Part shown: positions 35,965-45,266 of the stretch, piece after piece | How the letters are laid out: every line of letters starts with the position of its first letter | How positions within the stretch are numbered: the stretch's first letter is position 1 | NCBI RefSeq assembly: GCF_003097655.1 | Contig: NZ_QCZH01000011.1 | Coordinates: forward strand, 1-64,000 | Origin: Flavobacterium laiguense | GTDB taxonomy: Bacteria > Bacteroidota > Bacteroidia > Flavobacteriales > Flavobacteriaceae | Direction of reading: 5' to 3' | DNA: 64,000 nucleotides | The notes under the pieces: model-generated | The model's database searches: none | What the model was told of the DNA's origin: nothing | The model's input: only the letters and a program-made list of their open reading frames with translations | Program-made: the position numbers and the translations under genes

Positions 35965-38676
35965 ATGAAAAAAATGATTTTCGCTATGACATTAGTTACT
36001 GCATTGGTAACTAATTCCCATGCTCAAGAAGCTACTTTTGTCACTTCGGTTGAAGGAATAAAAGAATATAGCTTAACCAATGGGATGAAAGTTTTATTAA
36101 TTCCCGATGCTGCACAATCCAATGTGATTGTCAATATTGTATATGGGGTTGGTTCCCGTCATGAAGGGTATGGCGAATCTGGAATGGCACATTTACTGGA
36201 ACACATGCTCTTTAAACGTTCCTCTAAATTTACGGATATCAAGAAAACCATTGCAGATAAAGGAGCGCAAGCCAATGGAACAACTTATGCCGATCGTACC
36301 AATTATTACGAGATTCTGCCTGCTACAGAGGAAAATCTAAAATGGGCGCTTGAAATGGAGGCCGACAGAATGGTAACGTCGGCAATTCTTCAAACCGATC
36401 TGGATACCGAATTTAGTGTGGTGCGAAATGAATTTGAAATAGGCGAAAATTATCCTTCGGGAGTTTTATTTGACCGTGTTCTTTCTGCTGCCTATTTATG
36501 GCACAACTACGGAAAATCAACCATTGGTAGTAAAGAAGATATTGAGCTAGTTCCTGCAAGCAGACTTAAACTTTTTTATCAAAAATATTACCAACCCAAT
36601 AATGCCACTCTTATCATAGGAGGAAAATTTGATGAAAAGAAAACGCTTTCTTGGATTTCTCAATATTTTGCTCCAATTCCAAAATCTAAAACGGAAATTG
36701 AACAAACCTATACTGTAGAACCAGCTCAAGACGGAGAACGATTTGTGGAGCTCAAAAGAAATGGAGACATTCAATATCTGGCCATGGCTTATCATACACC
36801 CTGTTATTCTGATAAAGAATATGCTGCCAATAATGCCCTTACAGCTATTTTGACCAATAATCCCTCAGGAGTTTTATATAAATCATTAGTAGAAACAAAA
36901 TTGGCTACCAATTTATCTTGCTATACTCCCACTTTCAAAGATCCTGGATTTAGTTTTTACTCTTGTGAAATTGCTAAAGACACAGACATCAATGTCGTTC
37001 AAAAAACATTTTTGGAAACCATGAATGCTGTTCCAAAAATGACTTTTACCGAAGACGATCTTAAACGTGCCAAAAATGAATTGCTAAAACAATTTGAAAA
37101 TACTTACAATAAAACGATTAATTTATCGGTAGCCATGACTGAATATGTTGGAGCTGGCGATTGGCGTTTGTTTTTTATAGACAGAGATAATGTCGAAGCC
37201 TTGACAGTTGCAGATATTCAAAATGCAGCCAAAAAGTATTACTTGCAAAGCAATAGAACTTGGGGACGATTTATTCCGGAAACAACAAGTGAAAGAACAA
37301 AAGTAAATCCTGCCAAAGATATTGCTGCACAGGTAAAAGGATATAAAGGAAAAGCTATGGAAGCCAATACCACTACCTTTGAGACCTCTGTAGCCAATAT
37401 TATAAAATCGACCGAGGAAGGAAAATTAGCATCAGGAGGAAAATATGCCTTACTGGAAAAACCTGCCAAAGGAAATAAAATTGAAGCGCGATTGATTTTG
37501 AGAATGGGAGATGAAAAATCATTGAGCCAAAAATCAATGATCGCTGACTTAACCGCACGTATGCTTAAAATGGGGACTAAAACCAGAAGCAAAAAAGACA
37601 TTAACGACCAACTCGATCAATACAAAATAAACCTAACGTTTTCTGGATCGGTTGACGGGCTTTTTGTGAGAGTGAGTGCCGATAAACCTAATTTAAGCAA
37701 TGCTTTAAACTTGGTTCAAGATATTTTAAGAAACCCATCATTTGATCCAGCAGAATTTGAAAAAGTAAAACTGGAAGCCAAAAGCGAATTGGAATCCAAT
37801 AGGAATGATCCTCAATTTGTATCGAGTGAAGCGTTGACAAAAACGACCCAGTTGTATCCTAAAGACCATCCCTATTACACAGAATCTGTAGACGAGAGTT
37901 TAGCCAGCCTAAACAAAACTACGATTGACGATATCAAGAATTTCTACCAAGAATTTTATGGAGGATCAAATAGTATTTCATCATTTGTTGGTGGGATAGA
38001 TAAACCAGTAATCAAAAAATTCTTAACCTCAACTTTTGATAATTGGAGTCCGAAAAATAAATACACAAGAATTCCAACTCAATTTTTTGACACAAAAGCC
38101 CAGGAAAAAACAATTCAAATCAATGATAAAACAAATGCGGCATTGATGGCTAAAATCAATTTGAACATAGGAGAGACCAACGCCGATTATCCTGCAGTAG
38201 ATATGGCAAATGAATTATTGGGTGGTGGTTCTTTCTTATCCTCTAGAATACCGCAACGTTTGCGTGAGGCTGAAGGTCTTAGTTATGGAGCCGGATCCTA
38301 TTTACAGGCAAACGCTATAGACCCTACAACAGATTGGGGAATTTATGCCTTTTACAATCCTACCATGAAAGAAAAATTAGGTAATGCCCTTAATGAAGAA
38401 ATTCAAAAAGCTTTGACCAAAGGTTTTACCAAAGAAGAATTTGACAGTTCATTAAAATCATGGTTGCAAAACAGACAAACCATGCTAGGAATGGATGAGT
38501 ATCTGGTTTATAAACTTAGAGAAAATTTAGATCTGGGAAAAAGCTTCAAAGATTATGAAGACTATGAGGCAAAAGTAAAAGCATTGAATGTACAAAAAGT
38601 AAATGCTGCACTTGTAAAATATTTTGACCCAAAGAAACTAGTAATTATTAATTCTGGAGACTTTACTAAAAAGTGA
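35965..38676 (+). CDS. M16 family zinc metallopeptidase, full-length two-domain
   Basis: This 903-residue secreted peptidase has a signal peptide (cleavage after SHA, about residue 20). The first M16 domain has the inverted zinc motif HLLEH (around residue 75) and the distal Glu in LEMEADRM. The second half (about 480-900) keeps the fold, including the R/Y-type region RLREAEGLSYGAGSYL, but lacks HxxEH, as usual for pitrilysin-like fused proteins. It is probably periplasmic and degrades peptides. The start is either ATG 35965 or ATG 35974 (see the hairpin entry). Confidence 0.93.
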   Translation: MKKMIFAMTLVTALVTNSHAQEATFVTSVEGIKEYSLTNGMKVLLIPDAAQSNVIVNIVYGVGSRHEGYGESGMAHLLEHMLFKRSSKFTDIKKTIADKGAQANGTTYADRTNYYEILPATEENLKWALEMEADRMVTSAILQTDLDTEFSVVRNEFEIGENYPSGVLFDRVLSAAYLWHNYGKSTIGSKEDIELVPASRLKLFYQKYYQPNNATLIIGGKFDEKKTLSWISQYFAPIPKSKTEIEQTYTVEPAQDGERFVELKRNGDIQYLAMAYHTPCYSDKEYAANNALTAILTNNPSGVLYKSLVETKLATNLSCYTPTFKDPGFSFYSCEIAKDTDINVVQKTFLETMNAVPKMTFTEDDLKRAKNELLKQFENTYNKTINLSVAMTEYVGAGDWRLFFIDRDNVEALTVADIQNAAKKYYLQSNRTWGRFIPETTSERTKVNPAKDIAAQVKGYKGKAMEANTTTFETSVANIIKSTEEGKLASGGKYALLEKPAKGNKIEARLILRMGDEKSLSQKSMIADLTARMLKMGTKTRSKKDINDQLDQYKINLTFSGSVDGLFVRVSADKPNLSNALNLVQDILRNPSFDPAEFEKVKLEAKSELESNRNDPQFVSSEALTKTTQLYPKDHPYYTESVDESLASLNKTTIDDIKNFYQEFYGGSNSISSFVGGIDKPVIKKFLTSTFDNWSPKNKYTRIPTQFFDTKAQEKTIQINDKTNAALMAKINLNIGETNADYPAVDMANELLGGGSFLSSRIPQRLREAEGLSYGAGSYLQANAIDPTTDWGIYAFYNPTMKEKLGNALNEEIQKALTKGFTKEEFDSSLKSWLQNRQTMLGMDEYLVYKLRENLDLGKSFKDYEDYEAKVKALNVQKVNAALVKYFDPKKLVIINSGDFTKK

Positions 38677-38868
38677 TTCCAGTAGAGACTAAGTTACTAA
38701 GGGGTTAAGAATTAAAAAAGACAAACTTTAGCATATAAATTGCTACTAAAAAGGTATTGAGCAATCGATACCTTTTTTGCTTTTATAAAATAAATGCCTA
38801 GTCCTAACTAAAGATCCCTTCAAACAACTCAAAACATTTGGGATTAAAACATTCATCATTATTTCCAT

Positions 38869-39189
38869 AACCCGTTGGGTGTAATTCTGTTTAAATAAAA
38901 AATAAACCACATAGATACATAGATTTATAACTAAGAAAGAATAGAAAATAGCACTATTTTTCACATAGATTGACTATGTGAAAAGTAAAACATCTATCAA
39001 ACTCTTTTCAAAAACTATAAATTCTATGTTTCTATGTGGTAAAAAAACAATTATAACTAATGTTTTTTTTTTAATGTTTTGAAAATCATTTTTTTATATT
39101 TTATAATATTCATCTAAATTTTTACTTTCTTCCGTTAGCTGAAGGAGTCAATTTTAGGCGTAAATATGTGGAATTACACCCAACGGGTT
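38869..39189 (-). mobile_element. MITE-like element, copy 2 (enlarged, inverted)
   Basis: This element is 321 bp between the same 18-bp terminal inverted repeats, oriented opposite to copies 1 and 3. It contains about 110 extra AT-rich bases near the right end compared with the other copies. A short minus-strand ORF overlapping the left end (38746-38964) is not convincing. It fills most of the 778-bp gap between the M16 gene and the gene at 39455. Confidence 0.68.
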
Positions 39190-39454
39190 TTCATAATAAA
39201 TTGACAATGAAAAATTTAAGCACAAAACAAACCTAAATATTTGATTCCAATTCATTAGTATTTTGTAATTTTATGAATCCCAATCCGTTATATTAAAAAA
39301 CACTATTTATTTATTTTCTCAAAATGGTTTTTAATTCTCTAAAAGCTAAATTTATTACAAACAGCGCTATTTCTAATTCATAAGTAAATCTAACATTGCT
39401 TTCAAAAAAACTCACATAACGATTCAACTTAAGTTAATTTTAAAACATAAAGAC

Positions 39455-39862
39455 ATGAAAAGACAAACTGGCATCTGGATTGATTCATCAAAAGCTATTA
39501 TTGTTACTCTTGATGGTGGAAAAGAAAGAATCTCTGAAATCGAATCTGATTTAGAAAATAAAATGTACCACGAAAAAGAAGGAAACAAAGGAACCTTTAG
39601 CGGTAGTCATCACAGCAATAACGAAAACAAATTTGAAGAACGAAGAAAAAATGAAACCAATCATTTCCTCAAAAATATTCTGTCTCATATCAAATTAGCC
39701 GATGAACTATATATTTTTGGACCTGCTGAGGCAAAAATAAAATTAGAACAAAAAATAAATACCGATAAATCATTTGATTCCAGCAAACTAAAAATGGTCG
39801 AATCGGCAGAGAGTATGACCACCAATCAAATTGTGGCCAAAGTGAAGAAATTTTATCATTAG
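39455..39862 (+). CDS. small soluble protein, possibly eRF1/Dom34 domain-3-like
   Basis: This 135-residue cytoplasmic protein begins RQTGIWIDSSKAIIV and ends with a helical part, LADELYIFGPAEAKIKLEQKI then MTTNQIVAKVKKFY. The FGPAEAK...L and M(T/A)xNQIxAKV patterns resemble the stand-alone release-factor-like (baeRF) domain. I recall this only loosely. The middle (residues 40-70) is polar and probably disordered. Upstream lies the MITE copy 2 and downstream a palindromic repeat. Its function is unknown. Confidence 0.7.
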   Translation: MKRQTGIWIDSSKAIIVTLDGGKERISEIESDLENKMYHEKEGNKGTFSGSHHSNNENKFEERRKNETNHFLKNILSHIKLADELYIFGPAEAKIKLEQKINTDKSFDSSKLKMVESAESMTTNQIVAKVKKFYH

Positions 39863-39929
39863 AAAATAAGGTGCTCAAATTAACAAGACTGCTTGCATTC
39901 ATAAAAAGAATCTAAATCTTGAAAATATG

Positions 39930-39991
39930 CTTTTGCGCCTCAGCGCCTTTGCGTGAAATTTGGCTCGCAAAGGCGCAGAGTAGCAAAGGGC
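39930..39991. repeat. extragenic palindrome, second copy of the gcg-rich family
   Basis: GCGCCTTTGCGTG (39944-39956) and CTCGCAAAGGCGC (39964-39976) form a GC-rich inverted repeat directly upstream of fumC. It resembles the palindrome at 3768-3830. An in-frame extension of fumC through this repeat is unlikely to be coding. Confidence 0.6.
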
Positions 39992-40069
39992 ATAATGAAT
40001 AAAATTTGTGGAAAATTAATACTCATCACAGACAGTCACGTTATTCTAAAACCTAATCAAATTCAAAAC

Positions 40070-41455
40070 ATGAAATTTAGAATCGAAAAAGACACCATGG
40101 GAGAAGTTCCTGTTCCAGCAGATAAATACTGGGGAGCACAAACCGAACGTTCCCGAAACAATTTTAAAATTGGACCACCTTCGTCAATGCCCTCCGCCAT
40201 TATAGAAGGTTTTGCCTATCTCAAAAAAGCGGCTGCCTATACCAACTGCGATTTGGGTGTTTTATCTATTGACAAGCGTGATGCCATCGCAGAGGCATGT
40301 GATGAAATACTTGCGGGAGAACTTAAGGATCAGTTTCCTCTTGTGATATGGCAAACGGGTTCGGGAACACAAAGTAATATGAACGTCAATGAAGTTATTG
40401 CCAATCGTGCCCAGGTTTTGAAAGGGCGTACTGTTGGCGAAGGCGAACCTTTTATCAAAGCCAATGACGATGTCAACAAATCGCAATCCTCCAATGATAC
40501 TTTCCCAACGGCAATGCACATTGCCGCTTATAAAGTGGTGGTCGAAAACACCATTCCAAGCATTGAAAAATTAAGGGATACACTCCAAGGAAAATCAACC
40601 GAATTTGCCTCAGTGGTCAAAATAGGCCGTACCCATTTGATGGATGCCACTCCCCTAACCTTAGGTCAGGAAATTTCGGGTTATGTGGCACAATTAAATC
40701 ACGGATTAAAAGCCCTCAGAAATACATTGGAACACTTATCCGAAATCGCTTTGGGCGGAACTGCAGTAGGGACAGGACTCAACACTCCAGCAGGATACGA
40801 CATAAAAGTAGCGGAATACATTGCCCAATTTACAGGTCATCCTTTTGTAACTGCCCCAAACAAATTTGAAGCTTTGGCAGCACACGATGCTATTGTGGAA
40901 ACGCATGGCGCATTAAAGCAATTGGCCGTTTCTTTACATAAAATAGCCCATGACATCAGAATGCTGGCTTCGGGGCCCCGTTCCGGAATTGGAGAACTCT
41001 TGATTCCTGAGAACGAACCAGGTTCTTCTATCATGCCGGGAAAAGTCAATCCAACGCAATGCGAAGCGCTTACCATGGTTTGTGCACAAGTTATGGGAAA
41101 TGACGTAGCCATAACTATTGGTGGTATGCAAGGGCATTATGAATTGAATGTTTTTAAACCCATGATGGCAGCCAATTTTTTGCAATCGGCTCAGTTGTTG
41201 GGTGATGCTTGCCAATCCTTTGATGAGCATTGCGCACAAGGCATAACGCCCAACTACAAACGCATCAAGGAATTGGTTGACAATTCGCTGATGTTGGTTA
41301 CCGCTTTGAACACCAAAATTGGGTATTATAAATCGGCGGAAATTGCTCAAACCGCCCACAAAAACGGAACCACACTCAAAGAAGAAGCTGTTAGATTGGG
41401 CTACGTAACTCCCGAAGATTTTGATGATTGGGTGAAACCGGAAGATATGGTTTAG
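40070..41455 (+). CDS. fumC: fumarate hydratase class II FumC
   Basis: This 461-residue iron-independent enzyme interconverts fumarate and malate in the TCA cycle. Signature [17 protein letters not shown] lies around residue 318, with [12 protein letters not shown] around 95 and the active-site segment [13 protein letters not shown] around 184. I start at ATG 40070 ([13 protein letters not shown]). The open frame extends upstream to 39953, but that part crosses an extragenic palindrome and has no homology to the family. Confidence 0.96.
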   Translation: MKFRIEKDTMGEVPVPADKYWGAQTERSRNNFKIGPPSSMPSAIIEGFAYLKKAAAYTNCDLGVLSIDKRDAIAEACDEILAGELKDQFPLVIWQTGSGTQSNMNVNEVIANRAQVLKGRTVGEGEPFIKANDDVNKSQSSNDTFPTAMHIAAYKVVVENTIPSIEKLRDTLQGKSTEFASVVKIGRTHLMDATPLTLGQEISGYVAQLNHGLKALRNTLEHLSEIALGGTAVGTGLNTPAGYDIKVAEYIAQFTGHPFVTAPNKFEALAAHDAIVETHGALKQLAVSLHKIAHDIRMLASGPRSGIGELLIPENEPGSSIMPGKVNPTQCEALTMVCAQVMGNDVAITIGGMQGHYELNVFKPMMAANFLQSAQLLGDACQSFDEHCAQGITPNYKRIKELVDNSLMLVTALNTKIGYYKSAEIAQTAHKNGTTLKEEAVRLGYVTPEDFDDWVKPEDMV

Positions 41456-41517
41456 ATTTTAGATTTTAGATTTTTAGAAAAGAGAACATAGAGAAGAGAA
41501 TATAGATTTTGATATAA

Positions 41518-41556
41518 CCGAAAAACCTGTAAATCGATAATTTGCAGGTTTTCTAT
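41518..41556 (+). terminator. hairpin terminator after fumC
   Basis: AAAACCTGTAAAT and ATTTGCAGGTTTT pair around CGATA, followed by a T-rich tail. A nearly identical hairpin lies at 41818-41850. Confidence 0.7.
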
Positions 41557-41588
41557 TTTTATTTTTTTGAGTTACTTACTTAAAGAAA

Positions 41589-41765
41589 AACACACCCCCA
41601 ACCCCTCTCAAGAGGAGAGTTAGGAGTGCATAAAAGGAGTGAGTGATTAAACGACATCTACTAGGTCAAAAAAATATATAAGTAAATTTTGTAATTTCTT
41701 ATAAAAACTAAAGATTTTATGTTTGCAGGGTCACATTCCCCTCTTGAGAGGGGTTAGGGGTGTGT
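41589..41765. repeat. inverted-repeat element with acacccc...ggggtgt ends
   Basis: The ends 41589-41616 and 41738-41765 are near-perfect inverted complements (ACACACCCCCAACCCCTCTC versus its complement with one change). Each end is itself a small palindrome, CCCCTCTTGAGAGGGG. It has no ORF. One end sequence also recurs at 61133-61160, so this is a dispersed family. Confidence 0.6.
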
Positions 41766-41817
41766 ATACGTGATTGATTACTTCACTAAATCTTGAAAGC
41801 AATTGGCTTTAAAACTA

Positions 41818-41850
41818 AAAAACCTGCAAATCAATGACTTGCAGGTTTTC
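41818..41850 (-). terminator. hairpin terminator after the saccharopine-dehydrogenase-like gene
   Basis: AAAACCTGCAAAT and ACTTGCAGGTTTT pair around a short loop, 27 bp beyond the minus-strand stop at 41877. It is near-identical to the fumC terminator, as though the intervening repeat split a duplicated terminator. Confidence 0.65.
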
Positions 41851-41876
41851 TTATTTTCAATCCTTATATTGGAATT

Positions 41877-43079
41877 TTATTTCCCATCCACATAATCCTG
41901 TAAATAACTGAAACGCTCGGTCAATTTCCCATTTTCAGTCATTTTGGCTCTTTTAAGAATCCCATCTTTGTCTCCGTTAAAAAAAGCGGGGATCACATGT
42001 TGCGAAAACATTTCTCCAAATCCTTCGCTCGCATCTTTAGGCAATTCACATGGCAAATTATCGACCGCCATAACTACAATTGCGGCAGGATGAAAGACAT
42101 CTACTTCTTTGTGTTCGCTAGGCAAATAGCCGTACAAAGGTTCTGCTATGGTTGAGGAACGCAAGGTACAGGCAATAGGTCCATTGACGTCACAAGAGAC
42201 ATCGGCAACCACTTTTATCATGCAATCATTGGCCTGAAGCATTTCACGGGTTAAAATTGCTGGGGATTCATTGGCATGAAAATGACCCGTAATAAACATA
42301 TCCGAAACTTTTGTGAATTTTTCAAAATCTGAAGTATATTCTTTTGGATTGTGATAAAAATCGGTGAAATCCAACACTTGTCCATCTAACCTTTTGTTAT
42401 AATCCAAAACATCGATCTGTGTGTACACGGGTTGCGTATAAGTCTTGGTCAAATAATTTTCAACTGTAACTTCTTTAATTTTCATGGCATCCAAAATTTC
42501 TTTGGCGCCATTCCCAACTTTTCCGGTTCCCGAAACCACAATCTTTAGCGGAGGTAGAATCAATCTTTTTAAATGGGTAATCAGCGCCTCTTTTCCCGAA
42601 AGGGTTTCCGCTTTTGGCATTTTAAACAATTCGAATTTTATTCCAAAAGCTCTAAAAGCATTGTAGGCTCCCACAATACCAGCATAACGACCAAAACCGA
42701 TTAAACGTCGATTATGGGCATCGACAATGGTTTCATGATCATACAAATCGATATTTTTATCTAGTATGGCTTGCAACAGCTTTCTGTTGTAAGGTTGTTT
42801 TTTTATGGTATGCGAAAAAAAGAAATACCCCTTATTTGGAATCAAATTCTCTACGGGAACTTCTTTCACTCCAAACAGCACGTCGCAATCACTAACATCA
42901 TTGGTCACATCAATTCCCATACTTTGGTATTGAACATCGGGGAAAATACGAATATCGGAACTTTCTACTTTTACGGTACAGTCATGATACAGCTGCTTTA
43001 TTTTAGCCAATTCATTAGGAGAGAAAACGACTCTTCTATCTGGTGGATTTTTTCTTTCTTTTATGATTCCAAACTTCAT
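41877..43079 (-). CDS. saccharopine dehydrogenase-like NAD(P)-dependent oxidoreductase (AlaDH/PNT family)
   Basis: This 400-residue enzyme begins FGIIKERKNPPDRRVVFSP, the AlaDH/PNT N-terminal pattern. It has a nucleotide-binding turn VVSGTGKVGNGAKEIL (around residue 182), and its C-terminal third has VVADVSCDVNGPIACT and CELPKDASEGFGEM. This order fits the lysine-forming LYS1-like saccharopine dehydrogenases and related bacterial proteins. Whether it acts in lysine breakdown or another imino-acid reduction is open. It has a perfect -7 box at 43131-43138 on the minus strand. Confidence 0.85.
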   Translation of the reverse strand: MKFGIIKERKNPPDRRVVFSPNELAKIKQLYHDCTVKVESSDIRIFPDVQYQSMGIDVTNDVSDCDVLFGVKEVPVENLIPNKGYFFFSHTIKKQPYNRKLLQAILDKNIDLYDHETIVDAHNRRLIGFGRYAGIVGAYNAFRAFGIKFELFKMPKAETLSGKEALITHLKRLILPPLKIVVSGTGKVGNGAKEILDAMKIKEVTVENYLTKTYTQPVYTQIDVLDYNKRLDGQVLDFTDFYHNPKEYTSDFEKFTKVSDMFITGHFHANESPAILTREMLQANDCMIKVVADVSCDVNGPIACTLRSSTIAEPLYGYLPSEHKEVDVFHPAAIVVMAVDNLPCELPKDASEGFGEMFSQHVIPAFFNGDKDGILKRAKMTENGKLTERFSYLQDYVDGK

Positions 43080-43130
43080 TTTTATTATTTTAAATTTATA
43101 AAAATATAACTTAATTCGTGGTATTTGTTA

Positions 43131-43138
43131 CAAATATA
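43131..43138 (-). promoter_or_regulatory. -7 promoter element
   Basis: The minus strand reads TATATTTG, matching TAnnTTTG, 51 bp before the ATG at 43079. Confidence 0.5.
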
Positions 43139-43294
43139 ACAATTTATTTTTGTTTTTACTTTTTTTATAAAAAAATTGTTGTGGAATACGCATAAAACAG
43201 TACTAATTAGTTGAGTATCATTAGAACCACTAATTGACTTTTATAAAAGAGTCTTAAAATTTAAAAAAAACAAAAACAAATCCAATCGATTCTA

Positions 43295-43302
43295 TATATT
43301 TG
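43295..43302 (+). promoter_or_regulatory. -7 promoter element of the serine hydrolase gene
   Basis: TATATTTG matches the consensus, 19 bp before ATG 43322. Confidence 0.55.
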
Positions 43303-43321
43303 CTTTTTAAGTACCACAAAA

Positions 43322-44527
43322 ATGAATTTTATAAAAAAAGCAAATATACTACATTTACTGCTCGTAATTGTAGTAGCCAGTTCTTGTAAAAATGAAGCCA
43401 AAGACATTTCAAAAACAGAAATAAAAGATGCCGATCTTCCAAAAAACGTTTTACCAAAAATGAAGCCTTTGACCAATGAACCAAAACTTACGGCTTCTTA
43501 CATTGCAGAAAAGCAACGAAAAATAGATTCTTTTTACAATAAAAACTGGCCTAACAACAGCATGAACGGGGCATTTCTTGTTGCTAAAAACGGTCAAATT
43601 ATCTACGAAAAATACGAAGGCTATGCCAACCTTAGAGATAAAACACCTATAACGAGTACCACTCCTATTCATATTGCTTCTGTCACTAAAGTTCTTACCG
43701 CAACGGCAGTTTTAAAATTAATAAACGCTAAAAGAATTGGCTTGGACCAAAAAGTGACTGACTTTTTAAAAGAGTTTCCTTATCCGGATGTTACCGTAAG
43801 AATGCTGCTTTCTCATAGAAGCGGGATGCGCAGTTATGCTTATTTTACAGATCGGGATAAAAATGTTTGGGACAGGCATAATACACTGACCAATCTGGAC
43901 ATTTTGACCATTATGGGAACCAAAAATATCGCTTTGGAACAAAGAACAGGTACCCGATTCGCCTACTGTAATACTAATTATGCGATGTTGGCTTTAATTA
44001 TCGAAAAAGTAACCAAGCTTTCGTACAGAGAAGCAATGAACCAAATCATTTTTAAACCCTTGGGGATGAAAAACACTTTTGTTTTAGATTTTGACAATGA
44101 CAAAAAGAAAGTAGCTCCATCCTATAAAGCAAACAAAGTTGAAATAGGTATTGATTATCTGGATAAAGTTTATGGAGACAAAAACATTTACTCTACTCCC
44201 AGAGATTTATTGAAATTTGACAGAGCCAGAAATTCCCCATCCTTTTTGGAACCCGAATTGTTAGCCCAAGTTTACACCGGACACAGCAACGAACGAAAAG
44301 GAACTAAAAATTACGGACTGGGCATTCGTATGGTCAATTGGGAAACCGGTAAAAATTTCTATTTCCATAACGGTTGGTGGCATGGTTTCACTTCCTCTTA
44401 TATAACATTAAAAGACGAGAATGTTACCATAATTGCCTTGTCCAATAAATTCAACAGAAGCACTTATGCGGTTCGAAAACTATCGGTTTTGTTTGGCGAT
44501 TATCCTTTTAAAGTAGCAGACGAGTAG
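43322..44527 (+). CDS. serine hydrolase lipoprotein, beta-lactamase/PBP4-like
   Basis: This 401-residue lipoprotein has lipobox VASSC (Cys about residue 22). The class C beta-lactamase/DD-peptidase fold shows nucleophile motif ASVTK (around residue 118), YCNTNY (YxN, around 218) and HNGWWHG (third motif, around 353). Such proteins are usually esterases or peptidases rather than resistance enzymes. Tethering to a membrane suggests a periplasmic substrate. Its upstream neighbour is divergent, and ssrA follows 199 bp downstream. Confidence 0.9.
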   Translation: MNFIKKANILHLLLVIVVASSCKNEAKDISKTEIKDADLPKNVLPKMKPLTNEPKLTASYIAEKQRKIDSFYNKNWPNNSMNGAFLVAKNGQIIYEKYEGYANLRDKTPITSTTPIHIASVTKVLTATAVLKLINAKRIGLDQKVTDFLKEFPYPDVTVRMLLSHRSGMRSYAYFTDRDKNVWDRHNTLTNLDILTIMGTKNIALEQRTGTRFAYCNTNYAMLALIIEKVTKLSYREAMNQIIFKPLGMKNTFVLDFDNDKKKVAPSYKANKVEIGIDYLDKVYGDKNIYSTPRDLLKFDRARNSPSFLEPELLAQVYTGHSNERKGTKNYGLGIRMVNWETGKNFYFHNGWWHGFTSSYITLKDENVTIIALSNKFNRSTYAVRKLSVLFGDYPFKVADE

Positions 44528-44614
44528 CTACAAGTAGACAGTGATCAGTTTTTAGTATTCAGTAAAGCAGTTTGAAATAATTCGTTTATAGTATAAATTC
44601 TCCAGATATTGATT

Positions 44615-44645
44615 TTTGATATTGATATAAATTGATGTACCTTTG
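44615..44645 (+). promoter_or_regulatory. promoter of the tmRNA gene
   Basis: TTTG (44615-44618), a 19-bp spacer and TACCTTTG (44638-44645) form a full Bacteroidota sigma-A promoter. It lies about 80 bp upstream of the mature RNA, so the precursor has a 5' leader that must be removed. Confidence 0.8.
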
Positions 44646-44726
44646 CAATATAAAAGTCGACAGCATCTGAATCATTCAGTTAATAAACTGAATACTTAAA
44701 AACGGAACACTGAACACTAATTAAAT

Positions 44727-45120
44727 GGGGTCGACTGGTTTTGACAGCAAGTCGAATTGGAAAGTAAGCACGTCGAGAACTGGGACAATTCTCGTAAATA
44801 AAAGGTCTCAAACATTTTACACGGCGAAGGAAACTACGCTCTTGCTGCATAATCTGAATTATAGTAAGATTAGCCTCGTCCTACCAGGTAGGAAAGCAGG
44901 ATTCATCTCGAAAGCTTTGGTTTATAGCGGTCGATAAAGATGAATCGTAAATTTAAACCTAGATATTCATACGCTTCGGGTGAGTATTGAAACTAAAGAA
45001 GATAAGCAAAGAGAGGTTGTTTCTGACCTAACTCCGAGACGAAAATCCATTCAGAGAATAAGCGTGTAGAAAGCTCTTTAGTTGCTTGTTTGGACCCGGG
45101 TTCGATTCCCGGCGATTCCA
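44727..45120 (+). ncRNA. ssrA: transfer-messenger RNA (tmRNA)
   Basis: This roughly 394-nt RNA rescues stalled ribosomes. The 5' end GGGGTCG pairs with CGATTCC at the 3' end to form the acceptor stem. The T arm is GGGTTCGATTCCC and the terminal CCA is not fully encoded. The tag frame runs 44823-44849, giving GEGNYALAA, with stop TAA at 44850-44852. A strong terminator follows. The 70-residue open frame that starts at 44725 is a shadow of this gene. Confidence 0.95.
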
Positions 45121-45121
45121 C

Positions 45122-45159
45122 AAAAAGCCTTGCAATTGACTGATTGTAAGGCTTTTTTA
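45122..45159 (+). terminator. Rho-independent terminator of ssrA
   Basis: AAAAAGCCTTGCAAT and ATTGTAAGGCTTTTT form a 15-bp stem with a six-base loop and a T-run, starting 2 bp after the tmRNA. Confidence 0.9.
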
Positions 45160-45266
45160 TTTACACTACTCTCCAAAATTCCGAGTTACCACAACCTACA
45201 AAGACATTTACAATACTGCTCATCATAACTAAATCTTTACTTTTACGGTATTAAAAAGTACTACCT

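Noticed and set aside
38746..38964. 72-residue minus-strand open frame
   Set aside because: It overlaps the end of MITE copy 2 and has no signal, domain or promoter.
39953..40069. N-terminal extension of FumC
   Set aside because: It crosses a GC-rich palindrome and is absent from the family; ATG 40070 gives the standard N-terminus.
44725..44937. 70-residue plus-strand open frame
   Set aside because: It lies inside the tmRNA gene; the acceptor stem, tag frame and T arm explain the sequence.
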